Positions 15,695 to 25,900 of a DNA stretch of 64,000 bases are shown piece by piece. The position numbers and the translations under genes were made by a program. Position 1 is the first letter of the stretch. Every line of letters begins with the position of its first letter. Source of the DNA: Enterobacter chuandaensis (GTDB lineage Bacteria > Pseudomonadota > Gammaproteobacteria > Enterobacterales > Enterobacteriaceae); the NCBI RefSeq assembly GCF_003594915.1, contig NZ_QZCS01000014.1, positions 1 through 64,000 on the forward strand. The letters run 5' to 3'. The notes beneath the pieces are model-generated. The model did no database searches and was not told where the DNA came from. It saw only the letters and a program-made list of their open reading frames with translations.

Positions 15695-16689
15695 AGCGTT
15701 TCTCATGGCTTGCCGGCGTGATGCTGGTCCTGCTGTCCTGGATGCCAGCTCAGGCAACGGCCGCAGCCAGCAACGCGGGTGATGGCCGCTGGGTTAACCC
15801 GATAAGCGATGTCTGCTGGAAGTGCCTGTTTCCGATGACGCTCGGCAATATTCAGCTGGCCGCCGGTCCACAAAAGGATACCAACAACCCGGCTTCGCCG
15901 ATCCAGATTTGTCCATATGGTGTGTTTTATCGTATCGGTCTGGCCATCGGATTCTGGGAGCCAATGGCGATGGTGGACGTAACCCGTGAGCCTGGCGTCA
16001 TGGTCAACATGGGCGGCTTTAAAATCGATCTCGGACGAACGGGAACGGGAACCGCAGGGCAGAGTGACCGGCCCGCTGCCGGCACGTTCTACCATGTTCA
16101 CTGGTATAAATACCCGCTGATTTTCTGGCTGAACATCATCACCAGTCTGGGGTGTCTGCAGACCGGCGACATGGATATTGCCTATCTCTCCGAAGTTGAT
16201 CCTCTCTGGAATGACAGCACCCTCTCGATGCTGATTAACCCCGAGGCAGCACTGTTCGGCAACCTGATAGCTCAGGGGGCCTGTGCTGCTGACGCAGCCG
16301 CATCATCAGCTGGCCTTCCTCTGTCGCCGCTGTTCTGGTGCGCAGGTAGTCAGGGTTCTATCTACCCGCTAACAGGCTTTACCAGCGGTGAGTTTTCTCC
16401 GCTCGAGGCCTCTCTGCTGGTCGGAGAGCGAATGGCCTTCAAGATGCATCGTGAGGGGCTGGTATGGAACTCTGTGGGCGCGGACGTCGCCGTATGTAAC
16501 CAGTATCCATCCCCGATCATCCCGAAAGAGCGATGGCGATACCAGATGGTGAACATGTACCCCGAACCGGGCAACTGCCATCCCTTCGGGGCCAGCACGC
16601 AGCTGTGGGGCACAACGCATAACTCTCCATCCTCCAAAAAGAACTTCGGCTACCTCTTCTGGCGCAAACGTAACTGCGTATTCCTTTAA
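15691..16689 (+). CDS. traU: Mating-pair and pilus protein TraU
   Basis: 332 residues (330 in F). A Sec signal peptide (1 to about 25) is followed by the Cys-rich TraU domain with WVNPISDVCWKCLFP (about 36-50), GFWEPMAMVDVTREP (about 91-105) and a C-terminal RKRNCVFL end. TraU is periplasmic, needs disulfide bonds and supports DNA transfer more than pilus extension. The start at 15691 uses GGAGG upstream. An upstream GTG-type extension is rejected. Confidence 0.96.
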   Translation: MKRFSWLAGVMLVLLSWMPAQATAAASNAGDGRWVNPISDVCWKCLFPMTLGNIQLAAGPQKDTNNPASPIQICPYGVFYRIGLAIGFWEPMAMVDVTREPGVMVNMGGFKIDLGRTGTGTAGQSDRPAAGTFYHVHWYKYPLIFWLNIITSLGCLQTGDMDIAYLSEVDPLWNDSTLSMLINPEAALFGNLIAQGACAADAAASSAGLPLSPLFWCAGSQGSIYPLTGFTSGEFSPLEASLLVGERMAFKMHREGLVWNSVGADVAVCNQYPSPIIPKERWRYQMVNMYPEPGNCHPFGASTQLWGTTHNSPSSKKNFGYLFWRKRNCVFL

Positions 16690-16693
16690 GGAC

Positions 16694-17323
16694 ATGACAA
16701 TGAAAAACGCTTATCTCCGGGCGCTGACGATCAGCGTCATGATTGCTTTCGCGCCGCTGGCCCTGGCGAGCGCCCAGACCGATATCTCCGTCTCCGACCA
16801 TAGCTGGATCAAAGGTCAGCAGGATGCGCTGACAGCGATGAAGGAAGACCAGCAGGGGCATCCGGCGGCCGCACCCGTCTTACCGCAGCAGCAACTGGAC
16901 CTGATTAACCGCCTGCAGGGCGATATCGCAGCCCAGACTAACAAGATGGGGGAAAAAGACACGTTCCCAGCTATTTACTTTGTGAGCCTCGGTATTCCAC
17001 GTGAAGGTCTGCTGCCCATGCTGAAGGATGCCCGCCGTTACAACATTCCGCCAACGCTGCGCGGCCTGGTTAATAACGACATGCGACAGACCGCGGCGGC
17101 AATGTTTGAGCTGAGTAAGGAGGACAAGGACGCTGGCGTGCAAATCGATCCAACGTTGTTCACTCAGTACAACATCACCACGGTACCCGCCCTGGTGGTG
17201 ACCTGCCCTGGCCACTATGACGTCATCAGGGGAAGTCTGCCCCTGCAGCAGGCTCTCGAAAAAGTGGCAGAAAGTGGTGATTGTGCGGCAACGGCACGCC
17301 ATCTACTGGAGGCCGCAAAATGA
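16694..17323 (+). CDS. trbC: Periplasmic protein TrbC
   Basis: 209 residues from the first ATG (207 from the one at 16700); F TrbC has 212. A signal peptide (1 to about 27) is followed by a thioredoxin-like domain with IYFVSLGIPREGL (about 94-106), TLRGLVNNDMRQTA and VQIDPTLFTQYNITTVPALVV (quoted only as landmarks). TrbC acts with TraW in F pilus assembly. The redox Cys pair of true thioredoxins is absent. The gene overlaps traN by four bases. Confidence 0.95.
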   Translation: MTMKNAYLRALTISVMIAFAPLALASAQTDISVSDHSWIKGQQDALTAMKEDQQGHPAAAPVLPQQQLDLINRLQGDIAAQTNKMGEKDTFPAIYFVSLGIPREGLLPMLKDARRYNIPPTLRGLVNNDMRQTAAAMFELSKEDKDAGVQIDPTLFTQYNITTVPALVVTCPGHYDVIRGSLPLQQALEKVAESGDCAATARHLLEAAK

Positions 17324-19179
17324 AAAAACTACTTTCAACGGTGCTGATGCTTTTCCCGCTTCTGGCTGGCGCAGCTGATCCTGCCTTTGAGGCGGGAGCG
17401 AGCTTTGGCAAGGGCAATGCTTCCGCCGGGACGGGAGCCCTGAAAAATCCGGATACCGTCACGGGGGCAATACCAGGCTATACCGCTAACCCACCGGAGA
17501 AAGGGTATTACGGCGGCGTGGATGGCGGTGACGGTGGGCTCGCCAACAAAGGGCAGGCCGCTCTGCAGGGTAATGACGCAGCGCAGTCGGTTATCAACTC
17601 CGGAAAAACGAACCCGACGCCCGCCATCGACCCGAACGCACCTTTTATCACTATCGGTAAAAATGCGGAAGCTGGCGCTGACGGTGTGCTAAACGGGACC
17701 GCGAACCAGTGTAAGGAGGTGACGGTATCGAAAACCACCTTTGAAAATTATACCTGCGATAAGGATGTGGCCTCAGTGGAAGCCTGTTCAAGAACGGCAA
17801 CACCTGGCGGACATACTTCCACCACGACAGTGCAGAAAACTTTCACACTGACGGCGGCCAATGGCGATGTTGTTTTTACGAATAACGGTACTTCCTTAAG
17901 TTTTAGTTTTAAAGCGCCGGCATCAGGACCGGTGATCAGCGCGCATTTTTACTGGGCGGATCGCGATGTCAATGCCGGGAAAATCTCCTGGTGGGGCGTC
18001 AGTCAGACGATTGTCGGAAAAGCTTTTAACTGGGAAATGCCGGACGCTCCGGGGACACCGTTGTCGCAGGGGGGCTCGTTACCTGCCGGTTCCTATCAAA
18101 GCACCGGATGTGTTAGCGGAAAGCAGGATGTCTGTAGAAAACATATCCGGGAGCAAATAGCTGACTTTCAGTCCGGCGCGTCAGGTTTCACGCTGGTCCT
18201 CGTCATGAACGCGGTCGAGACCACTTTTGTCCCGGAAGTGAACTGGACTTCATCCTGTGGCCTGGATATGTCGAAGGCGCAAAAAACCACGTCAACCTGC
18301 ACCTCTCCGGGCGGAAATAAAACCATTGTGAACAATGGTCAGAGCTATGACGTCTACAGCGATTGCTGGGAGTACACCGATAACTATGTCGTACCGTCAG
18401 ACTCCACGGGAACCTGCGGAACGCTGATGACGAATCCGTCCTGTACTGCGGCAGGAACAACCTGCACCGAGTCGACCGACGGGCAGTGTACCCATATGAG
18501 CTACACCTACCAGTGTCAGACCACACATCAGTCTGGCGGCCTGGTCTGCGGTGGCGATTACATCTGTAAGTCAGGTGAGTGTGATGAGACCAATGGTGCC
18601 GGAAGCAGTGGTTTTGATACGGCGGTGGCCAAACTGGCAGGTCTTGCCTCGGCAGCTGAAGACGCAAAAGGTGCCAGCAGCGCCATTGATGTAAAAGTTT
18701 TCACGGGTAAAGCCATGCGGTGCCGTAAGGCCTTTGCAGGGTTCTCTAACTGCTGTAAAGACTCAGGCTGGGGACAAAGCGCCGGTCTGGCCTCATGTGA
18801 TGATGAAGAAAAGGCTATAGGGAAGGCGAAGGCGAAGAAAATCACCGTCAGCGTCGGCGAACGGTGTGACCGCCAGGTGCTGGGTGCCTGCATCCAGAAA
18901 AGTCAGGTCTACTGCGTCTTTGACGGCAAGCTTGCCCGCATCATTCAGGAGCAGGGGCGTCGCGACCAACTGGGTGTGAAGTTCGGCAGCGGAGACAGTC
19001 CGAACTGCCGGGGTATGACAGAAAAGGAATTGGAGCGAATCAACTTCGACAAAATCAACTTCTCTGACTTTTATGAGGATTTAATAAAAAACCAGAAAGT
19101 GCCGGACACAAGTACCCAGATTCAGCTTATAAAAGATCGTATCGCAGCGCAGGTGAACCAGCAGGGAGGTGGGAAATGA
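17320..19179 (+). CDS. traN: Mating-pair stabilisation adhesin TraN
   Basis: 619 residues (602 in F). A signal peptide (1 to about 17) is followed by a Gly/Asn-rich N-terminal region, a variable middle domain (about 190-330) and a Cys-rich C-terminal region with many Cys pairs and the conserved CRKAFAGFSNCCKDSGWG motif (about 468-485). TraN is an outer-membrane protein that contacts a recipient outer-membrane protein. Its variable domain decides which receptor is used. The start at 17320 gives a proper signal peptide. It overlaps trbC and traF. Confidence 0.95.
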   Translation: MKKLLSTVLMLFPLLAGAADPAFEAGASFGKGNASAGTGALKNPDTVTGAIPGYTANPPEKGYYGGVDGGDGGLANKGQAALQGNDAAQSVINSGKTNPTPAIDPNAPFITIGKNAEAGADGVLNGTANQCKEVTVSKTTFENYTCDKDVASVEACSRTATPGGHTSTTTVQKTFTLTAANGDVVFTNNGTSLSFSFKAPASGPVISAHFYWADRDVNAGKISWWGVSQTIVGKAFNWEMPDAPGTPLSQGGSLPAGSYQSTGCVSGKQDVCRKHIREQIADFQSGASGFTLVLVMNAVETTFVPEVNWTSSCGLDMSKAQKTTSTCTSPGGNKTIVNNGQSYDVYSDCWEYTDNYVVPSDSTGTCGTLMTNPSCTAAGTTCTESTDGQCTHMSYTYQCQTTHQSGGLVCGGDYICKSGECDETNGAGSSGFDTAVAKLAGLASAAEDAKGASSAIDVKVFTGKAMRCRKAFAGFSNCCKDSGWGQSAGLASCDDEEKAIGKAKAKKITVSVGERCDRQVLGACIQKSQVYCVFDGKLARIIQEQGRRDQLGVKFGSGDSPNCRGMTEKELERINFDKINFSDFYEDLIKNQKVPDTSTQIQLIKDRIAAQVNQQGGGK

Positions 19180-19958
19180 AGCGCGTCCTCTGTGGCCTGC
19201 TTATGGCGCTAACGAGCCATATGGCGCTGGCCGAGGAAATTGTGACGCCGGCAGAACCGTTCACCGGCTGGTCCTGGTACAACGAACCCAAAAAGCCGCC
19301 GGAGCAGTCCAGAAAGCCACAACAGCCTGCGCCGCAGGCCATTCCGGATCTCAGCAAAATGTCCCCGATGGAGCAGGCCCGGGTACTGAAAGGATACACC
19401 CAGGAGGCGCTTAATCGCGCCATCCTGTTCCCCTCTCGGGAAAACACGGCGACGTTCCTGCGCTGGCAAAAGTTCTGGACCGATCGGGCATCGATGTTCA
19501 GCCAGTCCTTTGCGGCGGCGCAGCTGAGCCATCCGGACCTCGACTACAACCTGGAGTATCCGCACTACAACAGCATGGCGCCGTTTATGCAGACCCGCGA
19601 CCAGCAGACGCGGCAGAGCGCCGTGGAGCAGCTGGCGCAGCAGTACGGTCTGTTCTACTTCTACCGGGGCAGTGACCCGATTGACGTGCAGATGGCGGGC
19701 GTGGTGGCGGACTTTGCGAAAACCAACGGTATTTCGCTTATCCCGGTATCGGTTGATGGTCAGGTGGCAGCTTCCCTGCCTCAGAGCCGTCCGGACACCG
19801 GGCAGTCCCGGTCGATGAATATCACGCACTTCCCGGCGCTCTACCTTGTTGACCCCCGGAGCAAGAATTACCGCGCGCTGTCATACGGCTTCATGACTCA
19901 GGATGACCTGTCTAAGCGATTCCTGAACGTGGCCACCGGCTTTAAACCCAATTCCTGA
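19176..19958 (+). CDS. traF: Periplasmic thioredoxin-fold protein TraF
   Basis: 260 residues (247 in F). The signal peptide ends near residue 19 (Met-Ala-Leu-Ala). A Trp-rich N-terminal part (FTGWSWYNEP) is followed by a C-terminal thioredoxin-like domain (about 130-255) with LFYFYRGSDP and FPALYLVDP. As in F TraF, the domain lacks a CXXC pair, so it is structural rather than a redox enzyme. It is required for pilus assembly. It overlaps traN by four bases. Confidence 0.94.
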   Translation: MKRVLCGLLMALTSHMALAEEIVTPAEPFTGWSWYNEPKKPPEQSRKPQQPAPQAIPDLSKMSPMEQARVLKGYTQEALNRAILFPSRENTATFLRWQKFWTDRASMFSQSFAAAQLSHPDLDYNLEYPHYNSMAPFMQTRDQQTRQSAVEQLAQQYGLFYFYRGSDPIDVQMAGVVADFAKTNGISLIPVSVDGQVAASLPQSRPDTGQSRSMNITHFPALYLVDPRSKNYRALSYGFMTQDDLSKRFLNVATGFKPNS

Positions 19959-19967
19959 GAAATTCCT

Positions 19968-20081
19968 ATGCCATACAGACTTTTTACCCTCATCGGTGAA
20001 GCCTTGCGTGCCGCCAGGAAACGCATTTCACCAGACACGCATTCACTTTTGGCACGGCAGAACAAGGAGACACTCGAATGA
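19968..20081 (+). CDS. Very small protein after traF (37 aa)
   Basis: This short frame begins nine bases after traF and overlaps the next start as ATGA. It encodes a basic peptide with LFTLIGEALRAARKR near its start. Its spacing suits a coupled operon gene and matches the position of trbA/artA in F, but I see no similarity. It could be merely a leader that couples translation to the next gene. Confidence 0.4.
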   Translation: MPYRLFTLIGEALRAARKRISPDTHSLLARQNKETLE

Positions 20082-20296
20082 AACCCGGTATTCTCGCAGG
20101 ACTGATTTTCTGGGGCACGATGGCGCGCGTACTGAGCGAGCTGATGACCTGGTCCGTGGAGCATACACAGCAGGGGCTCTTATGGCTGTGCAATGGAATG
20201 TGGGCCGGTGCGGCTGGCATGGTGGTTTATGCCGTGTATCGCTGGTTCCGTTACGAAAGAGGTCAGGCGCATAAGGAAGCCGATCATGAACGTTAA
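20078..20296 (+). CDS. TraQ-like small inner-membrane protein
   Basis: 72 residues with two hydrophobic helices (about 6-22 and 35-55) and a positively charged C-terminal tail. It sits between traF and trbB, exactly where F has traQ, the chaperone that inserts propilin into the inner membrane. Its opening pattern (hydrophobic Gly-Leu-Ile-Phe-Trp...Ala-Arg) resembles F TraQ (Gly-Val-Trp-Phe...Ala-Arg), but identity is low and it is shorter (F: 94). The TraQ role is therefore inferred from position. It overlaps trbB by 11 bases. Confidence 0.5.
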   Translation: MKPGILAGLIFWGTMARVLSELMTWSVEHTQQGLLWLCNGMWAGAAGMVVYAVYRWFRYERGQAHKEADHER

Positions 20297-20897
20297 ATCC
20301 GTATTCACAGCGTTCCTGTTATCCCTGCCCCTGCTGGCTAATGCCGGTGCACGTGAGGAATTAATGGCGCTTGAAGCAACAAAAACGGTGCCATCTGCAG
20401 ACGCTGCAGCCATAATCGCTTCCACCGTTCCCGTACCCGCGCCAGCCAGCCTGATGGCGCTGCCGGACGGACGTCGGGCTAACATGAAAGATTATGCCGT
20501 GGTGCTCTTTATGCAGGCGCACTGCCAGTACAGCGCTAAGTTTGACCCGCTGCTGAAGGGCTGGGCCGATGAGCATGCTATCAGGGTGTATCCGTACACC
20601 CTTGACGGGGGCGGGGACGTATCTTATCCGACCCCGATGGTCCCGCGTAAGACTGACCCTAACTCTCCCATCGCAGACGAGATTGTCACCTTCTTCGGAA
20701 ACGGTTTGCCGATTGCGACACCGACGGCCTTTATGGTCAACGTCAACACCCTGAAAGCCTATCCACTCACCCAGGGCGTGATGGACATCCCCGCACTTGA
20801 GAGCCGAATGGCCAGCCTGATTCAGGCAGACATGGATAACGTCGATCCGAAGATGCTGCCGCCAATGCCGGCAAGCGCGCAGGTCACCCCTCAGTAA
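20286..20897 (+). CDS. trbB: TrbB, thioredoxin-fold protein with altered active site
   Basis: 203 residues. The signal peptide ends near Ala20. A TrbB thioredoxin domain follows with VVLFMQAHC (72-80), YTLDGGGD and the cis-Pro block PIATPTAFMVNVNTLKAYPL. F TrbB, a periplasmic disulfide isomerase, has His-Cys-Pro-Tyr-Cys at the active site. Here it reads His-Cys-Gln-Tyr-Ser (Cys80, Ser83), a CXXS form that cannot make the internal disulfide. Such enzymes can still form mixed disulfides or isomerise. The start at 20286 gives the signal peptide, and a longer upstream frame overlaps the previous gene. Confidence 0.9.
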   Translation: MNVKSVFTAFLLSLPLLANAGAREELMALEATKTVPSADAAAIIASTVPVPAPASLMALPDGRRANMKDYAVVLFMQAHCQYSAKFDPLLKGWADEHAIRVYPYTLDGGGDVSYPTPMVPRKTDPNSPIADEIVTFFGNGLPIATPTAFMVNVNTLKAYPLTQGVMDIPALESRMASLIQADMDNVDPKMLPPMPASAQVTPQ

Positions 20898-20914
20898 TAC
20901 AAACGGACTACAAA

Positions 20915-21178
20915 ATGACGACAAATACGTATGCGTTATCGCGTACCGAGCGCGTGTGGCTGTTATTCAGCGTAACGCTGCTTGTGTCCGCAGCGTTCTA
21001 TGGGGTGCTGGCCCACCGGGTGGTCAGCGTCATGGATCGCCCTGAACTGACAACCTGTCTGCAGGACTTCCCTGTGCTTTTGCTCATCTCGTTGAGCATC
21101 GGATTCTTTTTCACAGTTACCGGGTTGTACGTCTGCCGGCAGACCCTGGCCAGGAAACCCCGGGAGGAGATTGCATGA
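20915..21178 (+). CDS. Inner-membrane protein at the trbJ position
   Basis: 87 residues with two transmembrane helices (about 14-34 and 52-74) joined by a short periplasmic loop, and a basic cytoplasmic tail. It lies between trbB and traH, where F has trbJ and trbF. TrbJ of F is linked to entry exclusion, but similarity is not evident here. It overlaps the next gene by four bases. Confidence 0.6.
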   Translation: MTTNTYALSRTERVWLLFSVTLLVSAAFYGVLAHRVVSVMDRPELTTCLQDFPVLLLISLSIGFFFTVTGLYVCRQTLARKPREEIA

Positions 21179-21579
21179 GGCTTATCAGACTGAAGACGCT
21201 TATCCGGAACCAGGCTTTCGCGATAGTGAAAGACTGTAGTGCGGATACTGAAACCCGAAAATGGACGGATTTGTTAACCCTGAAACTGTTTTATGCCTTA
21301 ATTTTTACCGCCGTAGTCGAAAGGGTATACGTGAAATGCGCCATCACAACGCTCAGTGCGATGTCCGTTGAACGCTCCGAACAATTTATGCTCTCACTTC
21401 TCATCCACTATCCGCAGTACCTGTTGTGGGGCGTTTTGGCCGCGATTATCGCGCTCATTGCGTTGAATTTACTCGTCTGCGGCTGGCTCTGTCTGGCCAG
21501 ATATCTTTGCCGCAAAATTAACCGTGCTGACAGCCCGGCAGGCAAGAATATGCAAGCTGTGGAGGTGCCAAATGATTAA
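21175..21579 (+). CDS. Inner-membrane protein at the trbF position
   Basis: 134 residues. Two hydrophobic helices (about 35-50 and 78-105) are separated by a periplasmic loop, with charged ends. It overlaps traH by eight bases, suggesting translational coupling. F has trbF of similar size (126) here. I cannot confirm homology from sequence alone. Confidence 0.58.
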   Translation: MRLIRLKTLIRNQAFAIVKDCSADTETRKWTDLLTLKLFYALIFTAVVERVYVKCAITTLSAMSVERSEQFMLSLLIHYPQYLLWGVLAAIIALIALNLLVCGWLCLARYLCRKINRADSPAGKNMQAVEVPND

Positions 21580-22936
21580 GGCGCTTATTACGGCAGGAGT
21601 CGTGTTCTTCTCAGGCCTGGCTGCTCTGCCTGCTCAGGCGGACGTCAACGGCGATCTGAACGGTTTCTTCAATAATCTGGGCTACAGCGGCAACGTGACT
21701 CAGGCGCAGGCCTGGCAGGGGCAGGCGGCAGGGTATTTCTCCGGCGGCTCGGTATACCTCCGGAACCCTGTAAAAAACGTCCAGCTGATCTCGATGCAGC
21801 TGCCTTCCCTTAACGCCGGCTGCGGCGGTATCGATGCCTATCTCGGGTCGTTCAGTATGATCAGCGGCGAGGAAATCCAGCGATTCGTGAAGCAAATCAT
21901 GAGCAACGCCGCAGGCTATGCTTTCGACCTGGCCCTGCAGACGATGGTACCGGAGCTGAAGCAGGCTAAAGACTTCCTGCAGAAACTGGCCAGTGATGTT
22001 AACTCCATGAACATGAGTTCATGCCAGGCTGCTCAGGGCATCATCGGCGGGTTGTGGCCAGTGACGCAGGTCTCCCAGCAGAAAATCTGTCAGGACATTG
22101 CCGGCGAAACCAACATGTTCTCCGACTGGGCGGCTTCCCGTCAGGGCTGTACCGTCGGAGGACAGGGCGACAAAGTCACGGCTAAAGCCGGTGATGCTGA
22201 GAAGGATCAGGTGCTGAAGAACAAAAACCTTATCTGGGACACCCTCAGTAAGAATGGACTTCTCGGCAATGACCGCGCGCTGAAGGAGCTGGTCATGAGT
22301 ACCGTCGGCTCCATCATTTTCAACAAGAATGGCGATGTGACAATTCTGACGCCACTGGTTGATAACCGCGACCTGATTAAAGTCCTGATGCGCGGGGGAA
22401 CGGCGAAGGTCTACGGATGTGACGAATCCGACCTCTGCCTGGGACCTGTTGTCACCAATCTGACGATTTCTGAGTCCAACGCTCTGGTCACTCTGGTTAA
22501 AAACCTGATGCTCTCAATGCAGAACAAGCTGGTCGACGATACTGCGCTGACCGATCAGGAAAAAGGCTTTGTGAACACCACCTCTGTACCGGTGCTGAAG
22601 TATCTGACTAACGCCCAGAGTATGGGGATGAGCGCCACGTACCTTCTGCAGGTTTCCGACTTCATTGCCCAGGACCTGATGATTCAGTACCTCCAGGAGC
22701 TGGTGAAACAGGCAAGCCTGTCTCTGGCTGGCAAGAACTTCCCTGAAGAAGCTGCCGCAAAACTACGCGACAACATTATTCATGCGCAGGGACTTCTCGC
22801 CGACATGAAGCTGCAGTCCGCAGCTGATCAGAACGCGCTGGACGGTATCGACCGCAACATGCAGTACCTGCAGCAGCAGGTATCCACCATTGTTTCAGGC
22901 TCCTATCAAAGCAACTATCACTGGGGTGATCGCTGA
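21572..22936 (+). CDS. traH: Pilus assembly protein TraH
   Basis: 454 residues (458 in F). The signal peptide ends near Ala22 (Ala-Gln-Ala). The mature protein starts DVNGDLNGFFNNLGYSGN and contains the SVYLRNPVKNVQ and CGGIDAYLGSFSMISGEE landmarks of TraH, with a coiled-coil C-terminus (about 390-445). TraH is a periplasmic/outer-membrane component for pilus extension that interacts with TraF and TraU. The start at 21572 follows GGAGG. An extension 16 codons upstream lies within the previous gene and is rejected. Confidence 0.95.
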   Translation: MIKALITAGVVFFSGLAALPAQADVNGDLNGFFNNLGYSGNVTQAQAWQGQAAGYFSGGSVYLRNPVKNVQLISMQLPSLNAGCGGIDAYLGSFSMISGEEIQRFVKQIMSNAAGYAFDLALQTMVPELKQAKDFLQKLASDVNSMNMSSCQAAQGIIGGLWPVTQVSQQKICQDIAGETNMFSDWAASRQGCTVGGQGDKVTAKAGDAEKDQVLKNKNLIWDTLSKNGLLGNDRALKELVMSTVGSIIFNKNGDVTILTPLVDNRDLIKVLMRGGTAKVYGCDESDLCLGPVVTNLTISESNALVTLVKNLMLSMQNKLVDDTALTDQEKGFVNTTSVPVLKYLTNAQSMGMSATYLLQVSDFIAQDLMIQYLQELVKQASLSLAGKNFPEEAAAKLRDNIIHAQGLLADMKLQSAADQNALDGIDRNMQYLQQQVSTIVSGSYQSNYHWGDR

Positions 22937-25900
22937 TGCTTGAGATATACACCATTTATGGCGGGGGAATGTGGAAAACGGCGCTGGACGCCGTAGTCAC
23001 CCTTGTCGGTCAGAATACTTTCCACACGTTAATGCGTATTGCCGGCACCTTTGGGGTGCTGGCCGTACTGCTCACTTTCATCAAACAACGTAACCCGATG
23101 GTTTTCGTCCAGTGGCTGGCGGTCTTCATGATCCTGACATCCATCCTGCTGGTACCGAAACGCTCAGTGCAGGTCATTGACCTGTCCGATCCAGGTGCAG
23201 TCTGGGTTACTGATAACGTACCGGTTGGCCTGGCAGCCATCGCGTCGCTGACGACCAGTATCGGGTATAAGATGGCGTCTGTTTACGACATGCTGATGGC
23301 CAGACCCGACTCGGTGACCTACAGCAAAACCGGGATGCTGTTTGGCTCGCAGATTGTGGCGGAAACCAGCGATTTCGCAACGCAAAACCCGGAGCTGGCG
23401 CAGATGCTGCCGGATTACGTGGAAAACTGTGTGATCGGCGACATTCTTCTGAATGGTAAATACACCATCAATCAGCTGCTCAATTCCACTGACCCGCTGA
23501 CGCTGATAACCAGTAACCCAAGCCCGCTGCGGGGCATCTTTAAAATGACCTCCACTTCACGCCAGTTCCTGACCTGTCAGCAGGCCGCAACGGAGATACA
23601 GAAGCTGGCCAATACCGACGTCAACCCGGGCAGTGCGACGTTTACCTGGCTGACGAGAAAGGTCTTCGGCAACAAGCTGAATGGCGCGACGCTTCTGGCC
23701 AACGCTATGGGGGAAAGCTACGGATATTTTTATTCCGGTGGTATGACTGCTGCGCAGATCATGAAGAACAACATCACGAACAGTGCAGTACGGCAGGGGA
23801 TCAAGGGGTTTGCCGCTCGCTCATCAGACACGGCTAACCTGCTTAATCTGGCCACCGAGAACGCGGCTACAAAACAGCGTCTCGCCTGGGCTGCAGGTAA
23901 CGAGCTGGCCACCCGCACGCTGCCGTTTGCACAGTCCCTGCTGATGCTTATCCTGGTGTGCCTGTTCCCGCTGATGATTGCGCTGGCCGCGTCGAATCAC
24001 ACGATGTTTGGCCTGAACACCCTGAAAATATACGTTTCCGGGTTTATCTATTTCCAGATGTGGCCGGTGATGTTCGCCATTCTTAACTATGCCGCCAACT
24101 ACTGGCTGCAGAGCCAGTCCGGGGGCACGCCCCTGGTGCTGGCCAACAAGGATGTGGTTGCGCTGCAGCATTCGGACGTGGCGAATCTGGCAGGGTATCT
24201 GTCCCTTTCCATTCCGGTGCTGTCGTTCTATCTGACCAAAGGTGCTGCGGCGATGGGCTCTCAGGTGGCAGGGAGTGTACTCAGCTCGGGCGCCTTCACG
24301 TCAGCTGGTGTGGCAGCAACCACAGCGGACGGAAACTGGTCGTTTAACAACATGTCGATGGACAATGTCAGCCAGAACAAGATGGATAGCAACCTGATGC
24401 AGCGTCAGGGTCAGCAAACCTGGCAGGCGGATAACGGCTCCACGCAGACTCAGACGGCCGGTGGCCATACGGTTATCGACGGCTCGGGTGCAATGTCGAA
24501 TCTGCCGGTGAACATGAAGCTCAGCCAGCTGGCCAGCAGTGGTTTCCAGGAGTCAGCCCGCCAGTCGCAGGTTCAGGCGCAGACGGCGCTCGATGGCTAC
24601 AACCACAGCGTCACCAGTGGCTGGTCACAGCTGTCCCAGCGTTCTAACCAGACCGGTACCAGCGACAGCCTGATCAAAGGCAGCGAAAACAGCCAGGCCA
24701 CTAATGCAACACGCGGTGCTGGCATGATGTTGTCTGCCGCTGAAAGTTATGCGAAAGCGAACAACATCTCGACGCAGGAAGCCTATAACAAACTGATGGA
24801 TATCAGTAATCAGGGGTCTATATCTGCAGGCATTAAAGGAACGGCCGGAGGGGGGCTTAATCTGGGTGTTGTTAAGTTAGGTGCTGAAGGAAGTATATCA
24901 GGAGATTTGCGGCATTCGACGGGCAGCTCAAGAGGAATCCAGAATTCAGATTCCCATTCGCAAGATATGCGGCATGATCAGAACAGCCAGGCAGTTAATG
25001 ACTTCCGCCAGGGGATGGATATGGTTAAAAGTAGCCGTATCACCGATGGCGCGAATCATTCAGAGAATGCTGCAAGCAGTAATGTTCAGCAGCTGGCTGC
25101 AACGCTTAATGATGCTGAAAGCCAGTACCATCAGTACACCACCAGTTCGACGCAGAGTAGCGAGTTCAGCAGGATGGCCACCGTTGCTCAGAACCAGAGT
25201 GCAAGCCTCGATACGAACTATACACAGGAGTTTGTGGACTGGGCGGCCAATAAATACGGCGATAAGGCACAGTCCATGCTGACAAGTGCGCCGTCGGCGC
25301 GCGAAGCGGCGATGGAGTTCGTAAATGAACGGCTCAAACCAGAAATCATGGGGGATTATCAGCAGGGGCGTTCAGATCTTACCAGCGGTCAGGAACATGC
25401 AGCATTCAGTGGGGAGCATATCGTTCAGCCAGCGCGTGGCAGTCAAGAGGTATCAGGTTCATCTGGTCATAATGCTGGAGTCAGTTACAGCTCTCAGGAT
25501 GGCGGTGCTCATAGATCGGGAGGTGTTGGCAGTGCCCAGACTTACGGAACGACTCAGGGCGCTGAATATGGAGGCCCGCAGGGTGGGAATTATTCTGCCA
25601 GAACAGACGATTCTGTTTCGCCGGGTATGGAGCAGTCAACTGTTCATCAGGGACAAGCAGCCGGACAGAGAAGCAGCTCGGGTAATATCACCTCTTCGGC
25701 AGGCATGGTTGTTGCCGGTGGACGCACCACTGCAGATGAAAGGACCGGTCACATTGCAGAATCGCACCCGGAGTTCCATCATTCAGGAGCCATTAGGGAG
25801 AAAGGAAACACGTATGGCCAGGAGAGTGAAGTTACTCATAGCCGTTCAGGAATTAATGTTGGCGGCGAAAAAGTACGTGGTGATGCTATGCAGGAGTCCT

